Origin: Brachypterus glaber | Taxonomy: Eukaryota > Arthropoda > Insecta > Coleoptera > Kateretidae | Length of the DNA: 64,000 nt | Direction of reading: 5' to 3' | NCBI GenBank assembly: GCA_958510825.1 | Contig: OY294054.1 | Coordinates: 9,898,319-9,962,318, forward strand | In this document: piece after piece, positions 40,686 through 51,360 of the stretch | Layout of the letters: each line of letters begins with the position of its first letter | Position numbering within the stretch: position 1 is the first letter of the stretch | Position numbers and translations under genes: made by a program | Notes under the pieces: generated by a model | The model's input: only the letters and a program-made list of their open reading frames with translations | Databases searched by the model: none | What the model was told of the DNA's origin: nothing

Positions 40686-43646
40686 TTAATTTAGAATAGT
40701 TTTTATTGTTTCTGTGTTATCGGAAATCCAAATCTTAATTTGTTTTACAAATGACTTGTAGATGTTTTTGTAATTTTTTAATTCGATGGGTAATAAATTA
40801 TAGATTTTTTTGATGTAAAACAAATAATTTTTAACACCAATAGTTTTTCTAGCTATATTTAAATGGGTATTTAGATTTTTCTTTTGACGAGTGTCGTGCG
40901 GGTGGTTTATTAATTTTATGCAGCTTTTATTTTTAAAGTAATATTTCATTAACGATAGTACATACAGTTCTTTTAAATCCATAACATTAAATTCTTTAAA
41001 AAGGGTTTCGGTAGAATACCGTGGAGGCTTTTTTAAAATAATTTTAATAATTTTTCTTTGAATGACGCTTAGGTTTTCAATGTGCGTACTTGAAGTTGCA
41101 CCCCATGCAATTAATCCATACTCCAATATTGATACAACAAATGCGTAATATACTGACTTGATAAGTTTGAGGGATAAAATATGTTTTAAAATATTAAAGC
41201 AATACATTAGTTTTCTTAATTTATTGCAGACGTCAGAAATATGGTAGTTCCATCGCAGGTGGCAATCAATTGTTAGACCCAAATATTTTATTTTATCTGT
41301 TTTTTCAATTGCAGTGCAAGAACAATTTAACTGGTTATTGCAATTACTATGAATTTTAAGGCTGCTTAATTCAGGCAAATTTTGTGTATATGATGTAAAA
41401 GCAAGAAATTTGCTTTTTGAATAATTTATTTTTAAAAGTTTATGATTGAACCAGTTAAATAGTTTTTTTAAACATCTTTCGGCAGTTGCTTTCACCTCCA
41501 GCCAAGAATTTCCCTCGATGTAGACAGCCGTATCATCGGCGAATGATACTATTAACCCTTCTGATATTTGTAAAAATATACTATTGACATAAAGAATAAA
41601 TAATAAAGGTCCAAGGACCGTCCCCTGGGGGGTTCCGGTTTTAACAACTTTTTTGTAACTTAGGCTATTCCCTATTTTGACAATTTGAGTTCTGCTTGTA
41701 AGATAGCTTTTAATTAAGTTGTATATTTTTCCTCTAAAACCGTAGCTTTCTAACGTGCGCAAAAGTAGTTTATGGTTTATAGTATCAAAAGCCTTTGCTA
41801 CATCGAGAAAAATTGCAATAGAGGGCCTAGAAATATCTAGATTTTTATATATTTTACTTATAAGAGTGGTAATTGCATCCTGGGTTGAAAGCTCGCTGCG
41901 GAAACCAAATTGTTGGCTGTTTAATATGCTATACTTTTTAATGAAGGATTCCATTCTGGATTTTATTACTTTTTCAAAAATTTTACTGATAATTGAGGTT
42001 AAAGAGATAGGCCTATAATTTTCCATGTTTTTGCTTTCGCCAGCCTTAAATATTGGTGTTACAACAGCTATTTTTAAAATGTTTGGAAATTCTTCTTGTT
42101 CAAAACTTAAATTAATTAATTTAGTAAGGGGCTCAACTAAAAACACAGATGTTTCTTTTACAGTTTCCGCGGTTATGCCGTCCAACCCAGGGGATTTACC
42201 ATTTTTAAGTGTACTTATAATATTTTTGATTTCTAGCTTTGTAACTGGCTCTAAAATCATGGAACTACCACACCTTCTCTCGCCTACAATAAACGCAGGG
42301 TCTGCCTTGTCCAAATTTTGTGCCAAGTTTTCCCCTAACTCTACAAAAAAAGTATTAAAATTATCCGCTATTTGTTTGGGATCGTTAATTTCGTTACCAG
42401 AATTTAATTTAATTTTTGAAATTGTTTTTGATTCTAAATTTTGTTTATTAATAGATTCTTTAGTTATTTCCCAAATTTTAGACGGATCATTTAAATTATT
42501 GCTAATTTTTGTACTGTAGTATTTGTATTTTGCGTTTTTTACCAAAGAATTAAGTTTGTTTTTATACCTTTTGTATGAATTTAAAAGGGCAATGTCATTT
42601 GGATTTTTTTGTACGTCCTTATGCATATTGTTTTTTATGTTAATTGAGGTTACTAAAGCTTCCGTTATCCATGTTTTACGTTTGTGTTTTTTTATATGTA
42701 TGGTTTTTGTAGATTGTTTAATGTTTTCTTGGAGGGTTGACACAAACTTTTCAACAGCTTCGTTTATATTAAGATTAGAAATAGTTTCATCCCAGTTTAC
42801 ATTTAGAAGGTTTTGTTTTAATTTTGTGTAGTTTATTTTGTTTACAGTTTTTGAGTGTAATACAACCGGCTTTAAAAAGTTTTTTAGTGAAAAAGTTTGC
42901 AAATAGTGATCACTTATTTTTTGCTGTAGTGTAGTGGTCAGAATATTTTCAAAAGATAAATTAGTTTTAAAATAAATATGGTCAATACAAGTTCTTGTAT
43001 TTTGCTTTACCCTCGTATCAGTATTAATTAATGAAACAAACCCTTTCTCAGCTAATAAGTTACGATACTGTTCTGTAACATTGTCAGAGTTATAAATATT
43101 AATATTTGTGTCTCCTACAATTAATTCATTACTGTTATGACAAATATTGTTTATATAGCTTTCAAGATAATTGGTAAATTTTTTTGTATCTGAATTTGGG
43201 GACCTATAAATCCCGGTAATAGATAACTTTTGGTCTAGTGTTGTAAGTTCACATCTAATAAACGTAAAATTTTCACACTTATGAATAGTTGTTTTGTGAT
43301 TTATTTCGCTTTTGATATATATTATTACACCATCGTTTTTATTTATTTTACTATTATTATAATAGGTTTTATACCCTGCAAGATTAAATTGAGAAAAATT
43401 TTCGACACACCAGGTCTCACTTAAAATAATAACATCAAAAATATGGTCAAATTGGTCTAAATATACTTCTAGGGTCTCAAAATTGGCATTTACACTTCTA
43501 ATATTAGTGTGAAGTAGATTAAATTTATTACTGCCAAACTCTTTTATAATTTGTTTACATTCCTGAATGTTTTCGGTTGTTTGGTTTTTAAAAATATTAA
43601 GATCATTATTATTTATAAAAGGAAACATAAAAAATGAATAATTCAA
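40686..43646 (-). CDS. Element C ORF2: endonuclease-reverse transcriptase, 986 aa
   Basis: Intact frame from MNYSFFMFPF, exactly the length of the element B protein. EN: LLHTNIRSVNANF, SETW (76-79), GIYRSPNSDTKKF, VGDTNINIY (177-185), IDHIYF (221-226), SDHY (245-248). RT: GKSPGLDGITAETV, VVTPIFKAGESKNMENYRPI, QFGFRSELSTQDAI, IFLDVAKAFDTINH, GTPQGTVLGPLLFI, SFADDTAVYIEG, KINYSKSKFLAF, IKYLGLTIDCHLRW. The C-x5-C-x-C cluster (CNNQLNCSC) sits before the YLG block as in B. RT motif 5 reads GTPQG rather than GIPQG. No lesion seen, so activity is possible. Function as in other LINE ORF2 proteins. Confidence 0.92.
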   Translation of the reverse strand: MNYSFFMFPFINNNDLNIFKNQTTENIQECKQIIKEFGSNKFNLLHTNIRSVNANFETLEVYLDQFDHIFDVIILSETWCVENFSQFNLAGYKTYYNNSKINKNDGVIIYIKSEINHKTTIHKCENFTFIRCELTTLDQKLSITGIYRSPNSDTKKFTNYLESYINNICHNSNELIVGDTNINIYNSDNVTEQYRNLLAEKGFVSLINTDTRVKQNTRTCIDHIYFKTNLSFENILTTTLQQKISDHYLQTFSLKNFLKPVVLHSKTVNKINYTKLKQNLLNVNWDETISNLNINEAVEKFVSTLQENIKQSTKTIHIKKHKRKTWITEALVTSINIKNNMHKDVQKNPNDIALLNSYKRYKNKLNSLVKNAKYKYYSTKISNNLNDPSKIWEITKESINKQNLESKTISKIKLNSGNEINDPKQIADNFNTFFVELGENLAQNLDKADPAFIVGERRCGSSMILEPVTKLEIKNIISTLKNGKSPGLDGITAETVKETSVFLVEPLTKLINLSFEQEEFPNILKIAVVTPIFKAGESKNMENYRPISLTSIISKIFEKVIKSRMESFIKKYSILNSQQFGFRSELSTQDAITTLISKIYKNLDISRPSIAIFLDVAKAFDTINHKLLLRTLESYGFRGKIYNLIKSYLTSRTQIVKIGNSLSYKKVVKTGTPQGTVLGPLLFILYVNSIFLQISEGLIVSFADDTAVYIEGNSWLEVKATAERCLKKLFNWFNHKLLKINYSKSKFLAFTSYTQNLPELSSLKIHSNCNNQLNCSCTAIEKTDKIKYLGLTIDCHLRWNYHISDVCNKLRKLMYCFNILKHILSLKLIKSVYYAFVVSILEYGLIAWGATSSTHIENLSVIQRKIIKIILKKPPRYSTETLFKEFNVMDLKELYVLSLMKYYFKNKSCIKLINHPHDTRQKKNLNTHLNIARKTIGVKNYLFYIKKIYNLLPIELKNYKNIYKSFVKQIKIWISDNTETIKTILN

Positions 43647-43780
43647 AAAATAAAGCGAAATATATACTAAATGTCTTTACAGGGCTCATGCTCCTTGTAT
43701 TTTTACCCAAATTTTAACACCATTTATATGAACAATAAATCAGAAAATAAAGTAAAAGTTTATAACTTACAGTTTTTTGT

Positions 43781-44449
43781 TTACAAATAATTAAGTAGGT
43801 CCTGTTCACTTTTGATAAGTACTTTTTTGTTGTTTACACACGCATATATAAAACCTCGATATGTCCATGTTGAATTTCCGAATTTTTCTTTGCACGGTTT
43901 AAACAGACGTAAATTTTCCTTAGTTAACATTTCGGTTATCATAGTTTTTTTACCTTTTAATTGCTTTTTATTATAAAATATTATGTCCCGTTGCCATACG
44001 CGACAAAACTGAACAGCAAGCGGGCGTATTTGTGTGTTGTCCTGTTTTTTGCCTATGCGATAGCACGTACTTATATCTTCTTTTTTAATGTCCAAATTCA
44101 TATCGTTTTTTATCATATTTTTTACCTTTTCGTAGTTACAGATGTTGTCTTCTTTTATACCATGAAATATTAAGTATTTTACGTTTTCATTCATTTCGAC
44201 GGAATTTATTTTTGTTTGCGTAAATTCGGCCTGCCTTTTTAATTGGATAATTTCTTCCCTTACTTTATTTGCAAAAGAATCAATCTTACTTTCCATTGTT
44301 TTAAATTTTAATATAAGTGGATTGTTTTTATCTTCCGATGTTTCCTCATTCAGCAGGTCGGCTTTGAAGTTTTGGAGGTCTTTTTGCATATCAGCCGCCA
44401 TTTTCTCGATCCTGGTACTCAGTAATTCTATTGTAAGTTTTGGTGGCAT
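43781..44449 (-). CDS. Element C ORF1 RNA-binding protein, 222 aa
   Basis: MPPKLTIELLSTRIEKMAAD starts a coiled-coil region to about residue 90. The RRM-like part follows (NVKYLIFHGIKEDNICNYEK, CYRIGKKQDN, PLAVQFCRVWQRDIIFYNKK), then the C-terminal ITEMLTKENLRLFKPCKEKF and WTYRGFIYACVNNKKVLI. Residue-by-residue it parallels the element B ORF1. It lies 134 bases upstream of ORF2. It would multimerise and coat element RNA. Intact. Confidence 0.85.
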   Translation of the reverse strand: MPPKLTIELLSTRIEKMAADMQKDLQNFKADLLNEETSEDKNNPLILKFKTMESKIDSFANKVREEIIQLKRQAEFTQTKINSVEMNENVKYLIFHGIKEDNICNYEKVKNMIKNDMNLDIKKEDISTCYRIGKKQDNTQIRPLAVQFCRVWQRDIIFYNKKQLKGKKTMITEMLTKENLRLFKPCKEKFGNSTWTYRGFIYACVNNKKVLIKSEQDLLNYL

Positions 44450-44554
44450 TTTTACACTTACTTCGGAAATTTTTCTTTAGAACTAGAGCACTGGTATTTA
44501 TATATAACGTAAAACACAATTTTTGATTTTTTTTACACTTTAGAATCTTAGAAT

Positions 44555-44960
44555 TTTAGTTTATTTCGGAGCAAGCAGGAATAACGAACCTAGCTTATTA
44601 GCGCCATCTACTTATTGGGGTTACTTAGATAATTGTAAGTAATTTTAAGTAATTATGGCCTACCTATTATAAAAACTAAAAATGAAATAAAAACAACTTT
44701 GAAATTTAAAATGTCACTTTTTTTCGTTTGTACTCAGAATGAAGCGTAGAATTGAAATATGTAAAAAAATATAGGGTCCCATTTAAAAATCGGAAGTTGG
44801 TGTCATTTCCGGTTAAACCGGAAGTGACTTAAATGTACTTTTTATGTTAAAAGTTGACGTCTTATAGCAATAAGAGATGTTCCAAATTTGGAATCTCTAA
44901 CTTTTAAAATAAAGAAAAAAAAGGTGTACCTTGGTCTTGTAACACCCGGTATATAAATTA
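44555..44960 (+). repeat. Repeat Y, right part / copy 3
   Basis: GTAATTATGGCCTACC, ATTTAAAATGTCAC, GGTCCCATTTAAAAATCGGA, TGTCATTTCCGGTTAAACCG, GTTGACGTCTTATAGCAATA and the end AACACCCGGTATATAAATT. Continues the piece at 40300-40352. Confidence 0.7.
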
Positions 44961-45779
44961 GATGTAGTCTCTTTTTGTCTGCACAGGCACGCGTTTCCTG
45001 TAGCCTCTTTTCACATTTTCTTTGCATTTACAAATACTTACTTACTTACATGCCCATATTTTAAATTTTTTGAGTTACTCCCGCAAAAAAATCACTTAAT
45101 GCCTCTACTTTTTATTTGTGAAGAGTATAATAATGAAAAACATCGTTTATGAAATATACTTACTTTTCAACTAAAAAGTATCTTTAAGAGTCCTTAGAAA
45201 ACTCCCGTGTAAAAGGGGCGTCCTTAATAAATGGACACTTTTTGATATCAACTTTTAGGCAAAAACCCATTTATCATTTTTACACAATGAATAAAAGCAG
45301 TAGTCACACTTAGATCGTGAGAAGATGTTCTCTCCCCTAATTAGGGGAGATTAATGACAAAAAGATAGATCGGTTTATGATAAAAAATACTTTGTAGACG
45401 GCTTTACTGAAAATAAACGCTAACGGTGCTTTGCGTAAATAAAGATTTTCGAAGTTTGCGGTCCAAAAGTTAAATAAAATCTAGCTTTTGTATAATGAAA
45501 CACAAAGTAAATCGGAAAAATCCCTATAGTCCAGGGATATGAAACTTTTGCCATGACACTGGCTCATCCAGAGATCTGTCAAGTTTTTCAGGTAATACAG
45601 ATGTATAGAAGCAAAACCCATGTATTTGCTGTGGTGGATTTGGTGCGGTTTTTAAGATATTAACTATTAAAGGTCAGAAAATGTCTATTTTTGCACATTT
45701 TTGCATACCAGTAAAAAAGTTGAGTTTTTTATCAACAATTAAAGTAACCACCTTGTAGGAAATTAAAAACCCTTCAAAA
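44961..45779. other. Unassigned AT-rich sequence
   Basis: No gene seen. A short inverted repeat CTCCCCTAATTAGGGGAG lies near 45331. Confidence 0.45.
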
Positions 45780-46384
45780 TGGCGTTTTTTAAATGTCGAT
45801 AGGATGATTTGTTGCTTATTCCTATAAAATAACACAAAAAAATATTGATATTTTGCAAAAAAAAAATTGTAAAAATGTTTAACACTTTAAGCGCCTATGC
45901 CAGAAATGAGTAAGGGTCCACTGGGCCACCTGATTTTTTTTCGTGTAATTTAGTGGAAATAGGCCAAAAACTTAATCTAAAATAATTTTACAAAAAAAAA
46001 ATATGTTTAAGGGTTTAAATGGGTGAGCACCATTAAAGATGCTCAGAGCAACTAAGGCACGTCTATGTATATTAAATTAAAATAAAAATAAAAAAACCTT
46101 TGTTTTTGTTTCCTTATTTCATTTAATTATCATTTTATTTCCACGTATAAATTTAGTTCAAAAATACATTTTACCGAGACCGGCTGTCAGAGAAAAATCA
46201 AAACAACAATTTTTACATATTTTTTCTTCATTGTATAATATACTATTATTATATTATTCACAGCGCCAGCGCTAGAATAATATTATACGGTAGTTTCAAA
46301 TTTTCAAAAAAATCAAAAATCGTCCTAGACAAAAAATTATTGGATCCAAATTGGAAAGAACAAGCAACTTTTATTTTTTTTTCA

Positions 46385-46560
46385 AATGTTTGTCTGTCCG
46401 TCCGTCCATTTGTCCGATGTCACAATTTTGGTAGACACGATAACTCAAGAACGAATAATCCGATCGTATTGAAATTTTTAGGAAAAAACAAATTCTATGA
46501 GGGGAAGATCCCTATTATTTTTGAAATTAGTCCCCCCAAAAACAAAAAAGTTATGGGGGG
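46385..46560 (+). repeat. CTGTCCG-type repeat inside the piggyBac-like element
   Basis: TTGTCTGTCCGTCCGTCCAT, GTAGACACGATAACTCAAGA and CCGATCGTATTGAAATTTTT. A related piece in the opposite orientation spans 47015-47230 (ACCGATCGGTAGTTATCGTG; AGAGAGACAGACAGGC). Confidence 0.65.
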
Positions 46561-46650
46561 TTAAACTTAAAAAAAAATCGAAAAATGCTGAAAGAAAATT
46601 CATATTAATTTTTTTACGAAAAAATACTTTTATTATAAAGATAAATTTAA

Positions 46651-46836
46651 AAAAAAAAAAAAAATAAAAAAAAGTGTGAATAAAAGAAGCCGTTGTAGTA
46701 AATGTTACTATGATCTTAGAAGAAGACAGGATCGCATTTACGCCAAAAAAAATACACCAAGTTACAAATGTCCAAAATGTAGTAAATACTTTTGTGCAGC
46801 GTGCTTCTTTCAAAGTCATAAGAGTTGTATTAAGTA
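46651..46836 (+). pseudogene. piggyBac transposase C-terminal Cys-rich domain
   Basis: Frame open from 46651 (after TAA at 46648) to TAA at 46834-46836, without its own ATG. After a Lys run the protein reads RSRCSKCYYDLRRRQDRIYA then SYKCPKCSKYFCAACFFQSH and KSCIK. The pattern C-x2-C ... C-x2-C-x4-C-x2-C-x4-H-x3-C is the zinc-binding C-terminal domain of piggyBac transposases, which binds the element ends. The DDD catalytic part is missing, apparently deleted and replaced by poly-A-rich sequence and CTGTCCG repeats. ATTACATAGTC and AATAAAATATT follow as a plausible 3' end. Cannot transpose on its own. Confidence 0.8.
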
Positions 46837-47984
46837 AAATTAAAATATTACATAGTCATAAGGTTTTTATTTAAACAATAAAATATTAGCACTGTCCCCA
46901 TCGCCAAATAGACAATTCAAAAAAACAAGAAACATTAGGTACCCTCTACACTAAAGACCTAAACCTCTTCAAATTTGTCATATATTGTTTTACAAAAATT
47001 TTTTTTTTTAGATTTTTTTTTAAATAAAAACTAATAGTTGTATCCTTCGACCAAACGGTGATTTCATACCAAATTTTAAGTCGATCGGATAAACCGATCG
47101 GTAGTTATCGTGAAGGTTTATAGAGAGACAGACAGGCATCATACTGACAAAGGGTCTAATCGCAATATGAGACCTTAAAATGGATAACACGGTCGTTTTC
47201 TCGATTTTGAATGTTTGCACGATAAAAGTACTTTCCCTTCCATTGGCAGGGGTCGAAAAAGTAAACGTATCGGCTAAGGCCCTTTTTTTAATCCTTTAGG
47301 TTTTAGAATGCTGAACAAATGCTTTTTTTGCCACTATCTAAGTATTTCGATTTATTATGCAAATATTTAAATTCTTCTGTCTGAGCACCAAATATGGTGC
47401 TCAGATCAATTTTGGCAAATTAACTGAGCACCATATATGATGCTCATGGCGCTTAACGTGTTAAACATTTTTTTTTTACAAAATATCAGTATTTTTTGTG
47501 TTATTGACAAATATAGGAATGGGTAATTTATACTTTAATATACAAAAAATTTGGTTTAAATAATTGATTTTTATTTAATTTTATGTAAACAAAGCTGTGA
47601 ATTAAAAAAAAAGTGACTAACTTTGGCCCATATTAACCTAGAACAATCTCTTTTTTTTTAATTCGTGTAAAAATCCCTTTAGAATATAAAAATATCATTC
47701 TCCTAAAAGTAATTGCAACAAAATTATTCAAATTGTATATGCTAAAAATGTTTTATAACGAAATTTTGCAGTGCTAAAAATTTTTTTTATTAATAATTTA
47801 TTTTGATATTACAACTCTTCCCCTTTCATAAGAACAGATGTGTGGAGGGAGTAATGTCAAGAAATTTTTTATGAAATCCTATCACAGGATATCATATTAT
47901 AATATTGCCCTCTCTAAAATTAACCCACTCCACCTCCAGCCTTGTGTGTTAATTTTCTAATGGGCAAAAGTTTGTTTAACAACG

Positions 47985-49340
47985 GTAATACCGTCAATGT
48001 CAAAATTATTTGAGTCAGCAATGTGTAACAGACTGATTGATTTTTTTGTCAAAAATATATTAATAAGTAATTCTCAACATGGGTACGTCAGGGGAAGGTC
48101 GGTTGATACCGCGGTAAATCAGTTCACTAAAAAAATTAACGAATGTTTTGAAAAAAATCTCTTGGCGTTTTCCTTATTTATTGACTTTACAAAAGCGTTT
48201 GAAACACTAGATCCTCTCTGGGCGTGCCCAAAAAGTTCCTATTAATGTGGAGGATATTGAGTATTTTTCACAACTCATAGAAATAACTCTCGGTGTTATT
48301 ATATTGTTTATTATACAGAGCGGTCCAAAAGTCACCCCCCCCCCTCTTAACTTTTGAACCAGTTAGATATCGACTTCAAATTTGGAACTTTTAAATAAGA
48401 GAACTTAAACTATCTTTTAGCATATATTTGATATTTTCAGCTCTTAAAATGTGGGCAGGGGGGATGGGGGCACATTTTTTTAAATGGAATACATCATTTT
48501 AAAGCTTATAAAATTCTCTATTTAACTCCACATTTTTAAATAAAAAAAAAAATGGGTTTAAAATGGGGTTGAAAATGGGTATTAATGTCAAAATTCCTCT
48601 AAAAAAAAACAAATAATTTTTTAAAAATGCCTAATTTCATCATAAAAAAATGTTAATTATACTTTTAAACTAGTTTTAGTTGGCATAAATAAATATTTAT
48701 AAAAAAACCTAAAAAATCGAATGTTTTAACCTTAAAAAATATTTTTTAAAAAAATTTAAAAATGTTAGTTTAAATAGAGAATTTTATAAGCTTTAAAATA
48801 ATGTATCACACGACCCCCCTTTCCATTTAAAAAAATGTCCCCCATGCCCCCCTGCCCACATTTTAAGAGCTGAAAATATCAAATATATGTTAAAATATAG
48901 TTTAAGTTGTCTTATTTAAGAGTTCTAAATTTGAAGTCGATATCTCAACTCGTTCAAAAGTTAAAGGGGGGGGGGGGGTGACTTTTGGACCGCACTGTAT
49001 GTTAATAAGATGTGCAACATGCTTAAATCTATTCAACATGGCCTAAGCGTTAATTTTGCAGACAATACATACTTTCTGGTCTAGGGTAAAACACTGGATG
49101 ATGTAGTAGATAACATAAAAATAATTGAAGAACTAGAAATTTGGTTTGCAAAAAACAAATTAGTCATTAATAGGGAAAAAACGACTTTTATGCCCCAAAG
49201 TAAAAATATAGTAAATAGTATAGTTTTAAATAATAAAACGGTTAAGTTGTTAGAACACATCAACTTTCTAGGAATTTAAATTGATGCCCATCTCAACTGG
49301 AAAGAACATGTCTCTTATCTATTGCCAAAAAATTTAATGC
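47985..49340 (+). pseudogene. Non-LTR reverse transcriptase remnant, split by a palindromic element
   Basis: First piece 47990-48245: PSMSKLFESAMCNRLIDFFV, ISNSQHGYVRGRSVDTAVNQ and LFIDFTKAFETLDP (RT motif A with the first Asp). Second piece 49005-49330: CNMLKSIQHGLSVNFADNTY (YADD box changed to FADN), IWFAKNKLVINREKTTFMPQ, LEHINFLGI, stop, IDAHLNWKEHV. Between them the MITE at 48316-48997 is inserted, and about 70 codons (motif B, PQG) are also missing. Jockey/CR1-group type. Stops and the missing catalytic Asp make it dead. Confidence 0.8.
48316..48997. mobile_element. Mariner-type palindromic MITE, TSD TA
   Basis: CAGAGCGGTCCAAAAGTCAC starts the element after TA (48314-48315), and GTGACTTTTGGACCGCACTG ends it before TA (48998-48999). 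The arms remain complementary for most of their length (AGATATCGACTTCAAATTTG; CTCTTAAAATGTGGGCAGGG), with a poly-C/poly-G pair next to the ends and a centre near 48650. The TIR form fits Tc1/mariner MITEs. Inserted in an RT pseudogene. Confidence 0.85.
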
Positions 49341-49589
49341 CTCCCGCATAGTTTATATTTTTTTAGTCTTTACGTTAGAGTAAAATTGAAAACGATGTTT
49401 TCATTTTAATAAAAATACGATACCTTATCTCTGAAAAAGTTTTATCACTTACTTTGTGATAAAATCGCGTGACTTTAAATTTTAATTTCTCAAGAAAAAA
49501 AACGTCTATAACGAGTATGGCATAATCACATTTAATGTACTTACTTAATTTAAAGTAGTTGGTATCTAGCTTTGTTTTTATGTTTTATG

Positions 49590-49740
49590 TTTAGTTTCTT
49601 TTGTTGCAGCAACCAAAAAAATTATTGGTCCTTATTTAAATATTGATCTGGTTGGGGCAACCAGATGCTTTTTCATTGATGTAATTTATTTTCATATTTG
49701 CATTAATGGCGAAGGCGCCACTACAGGCAAACAAACTTCG
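49590..49740. repeat. Family M end fragment
   Basis: GTTGCAGCAACCAAAAAAAT TATTGGTCC and TATTGATCTGGTTGGGGCAA CCAGA recur at 54420-54620 and, inverted, near 57660 and 58520. Confidence 0.5.
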
Positions 49741-51180
49741 GAACACTAAACTGCCTAAATATAAATAAACTGATCAAAATTTGAAGTGGAACACCCAAAA
49801 AATTTCCAAATTTTCCAAATTTGACCAATGTTACCTACTGCCCTTTACTTTATCAGGGCAGTATTGGTGTTAACATTTCCGACACGACGTACTTAAAATT
49901 GCTGTAGCGCCACTTCTAGAAGCTCCCCTTTAAAAATTAAAAAAAATACAGTTTGATAAATACAGAATATTTTAATTCCAATTACGTTAAAAAATCCATC
50001 TTTTGACAGCAAAAAATTATTTTTTTCACTGAAAAAAAAAATGGAGATCCATATTTAAAAAAAAATCTTTCAACATCTTAAAAGCAAATCCTTTTTTTAT
50101 AAGTGACCTGAATTTGATTAAAAAATATTCATAAAAGATTCTACAGTCGATTAAAAAAGGTGTTTTTTTAAACACCCTGGGGAACGTTCAAGTATTACGT
50201 AACGCAAGTTTTGATCATTTTGGACTTTGGGTCAGCACTATATGTACGGGTATGTATTAAAACGTGTTTTTTGTAATGCTTGTTATTATTTACTATCGTA
50301 TAAATTAAACTAAAACAAATTTATTAAAAAAACAACGAAAAAAAAATCTGTGAAAAAACAGTACATGTCCACGGTTTAATTTTTTCTATAATTCTATAAT
50401 TAATTATTATAACCATTATAACCAAACAAAACGTCAGGGGTTCAAAACAAGAATTGACAATGTTAAAAAAATAAACTTTTAGATAGTTAATCTAAGTGCT
50501 ATACCAGGTGCAAACATCTTTAAAATGCCGTAAAACACAACAAAAGGTTATGTTAGGTAATGATGAAAAAATTACAATTTTGTCAATTATAGACAAACCA
50601 AGGATTAATTAATCAAAAAAACCGTGAGTATTTTGTACTAATAACCCCATTCAATGAACGTATACCACATTTCTACAGAGAAACCCCATATTTAATAGTA
50701 AAAAATGAAATCGAAATACTTTTATCTGTATCGAGCAAAATATTTACAAACAATTTATTTAAACAAAGTATCGCGTTACGTAATTAATTGTTTTTTTTTT
50801 AAATTGGACTTTTTATGTATCGGCAAACACTGTATATCAATATTTACGGAAATAAAAGCTAAAAGAATAACTGCCAAGAGTGTTGACTACTTTGAGCCAA
50901 GAACGTAATTTTTTTCAGTGTAGATAAATTGGGGTTCGTGTCTCGTGAGTCAAAGTAGCACGAGAGGGGGATATACAATTTTAATTTACTTAAATAAAAT
51001 CATATTTCTTTGTGTGTAGTAAGTATTGTAACCGGAAATATTTATAGCCAAAAAACAAAAACATCGTAAAATAATCAAATATTTAAAATAACATTTAACA
51101 TAAAATAAAATCAATACAACGCGAAACTATAAAACATGACAGATAACGACTTAGTAATAACTACAAAATGCCTTTTTAGA
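49741..51180. other. Unassigned; element end at 50170-50200
   Basis: GGGGAACGTTCAAGTATTAC GTAACGC near 50170 is one end of the family seen complete at 31167-31403; a possible partner, GCGTTACGTAAT, lies near 50773. Nothing else is recognised. Confidence 0.45.
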
Positions 51181-51189
51181 TGGCTATAG

Positions 51190-51360
51190 TCGAAATTATA
51201 TTCATTCGGCTCTCTTTTTAGGGTTCCGTAAATTAAAAAAGAAAAACTTAACCCCTATAGGATCTCTTGGTTGTCCATCTGCCTCTCCGTCTGTCACAGC
51301 TTTTTATCTTAGGAACTATATGACCTAGGAATCTGACATTTTGCATATATGTATAATAGT
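51190..51360 (+). repeat. CTGTC-type repeat fragment
   Basis: TTAGGGTTCCGTAAATTAAA, CCATCTGCCTCTCCGTCTGT and AGGAACTATATGACCTAGGA show the order typical of the CTGTCCG repeats, strongly diverged. Confidence 0.45.

Larger units (their letters stand above)
40355..44555 (-). mobile_element. Non-LTR retrotransposon C, full length with intact ORFs
   Basis: Same plan as element B: ORF1 (44449-43781), ORF2 (43646-40686), a 3' UTR of about 330 bases and an AAAT-type tail read as TTTTATTTATTTTTATTTAT at 40358. It interrupts repeat Y. Both ORFs are intact and clearly diverged from B, so this is a separate subfamily. Confidence 0.85.
45883..47460 (+). mobile_element. piggyBac-like element, TTAA-flanked, internally degraded
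   Basis: TTAA at 45879-45882 and 47461-47464 flanks TIRs CACTTTAAGCGCC and GGCGCTTAACGTG (one mismatch in 13). Subterminal imperfect palindromes of the TGAGCACCATATATGGTGCTCA type occur at 46023-46050, 47383-47405 and 47425-47446. The transposase C-terminus survives at 46651-46833. Flanks outside TTAA are themselves inverted copies (AACACAAAAAAATATTGATA / TCAGTATTTTTTGTGTTA), so it sits at the centre of an older palindrome. Confidence 0.8.

Noticed and set aside
42025..42831. Plus-strand frames of 164 and 102 codons
   Set aside because: Antisense shadows of the intact element C ORF2.
46478..46819. 113-codon minus frame rich in Phe
   Set aside because: Antisense of the poly-A and piggyBac C-terminal coding stretch; composition is driven by poly-T.
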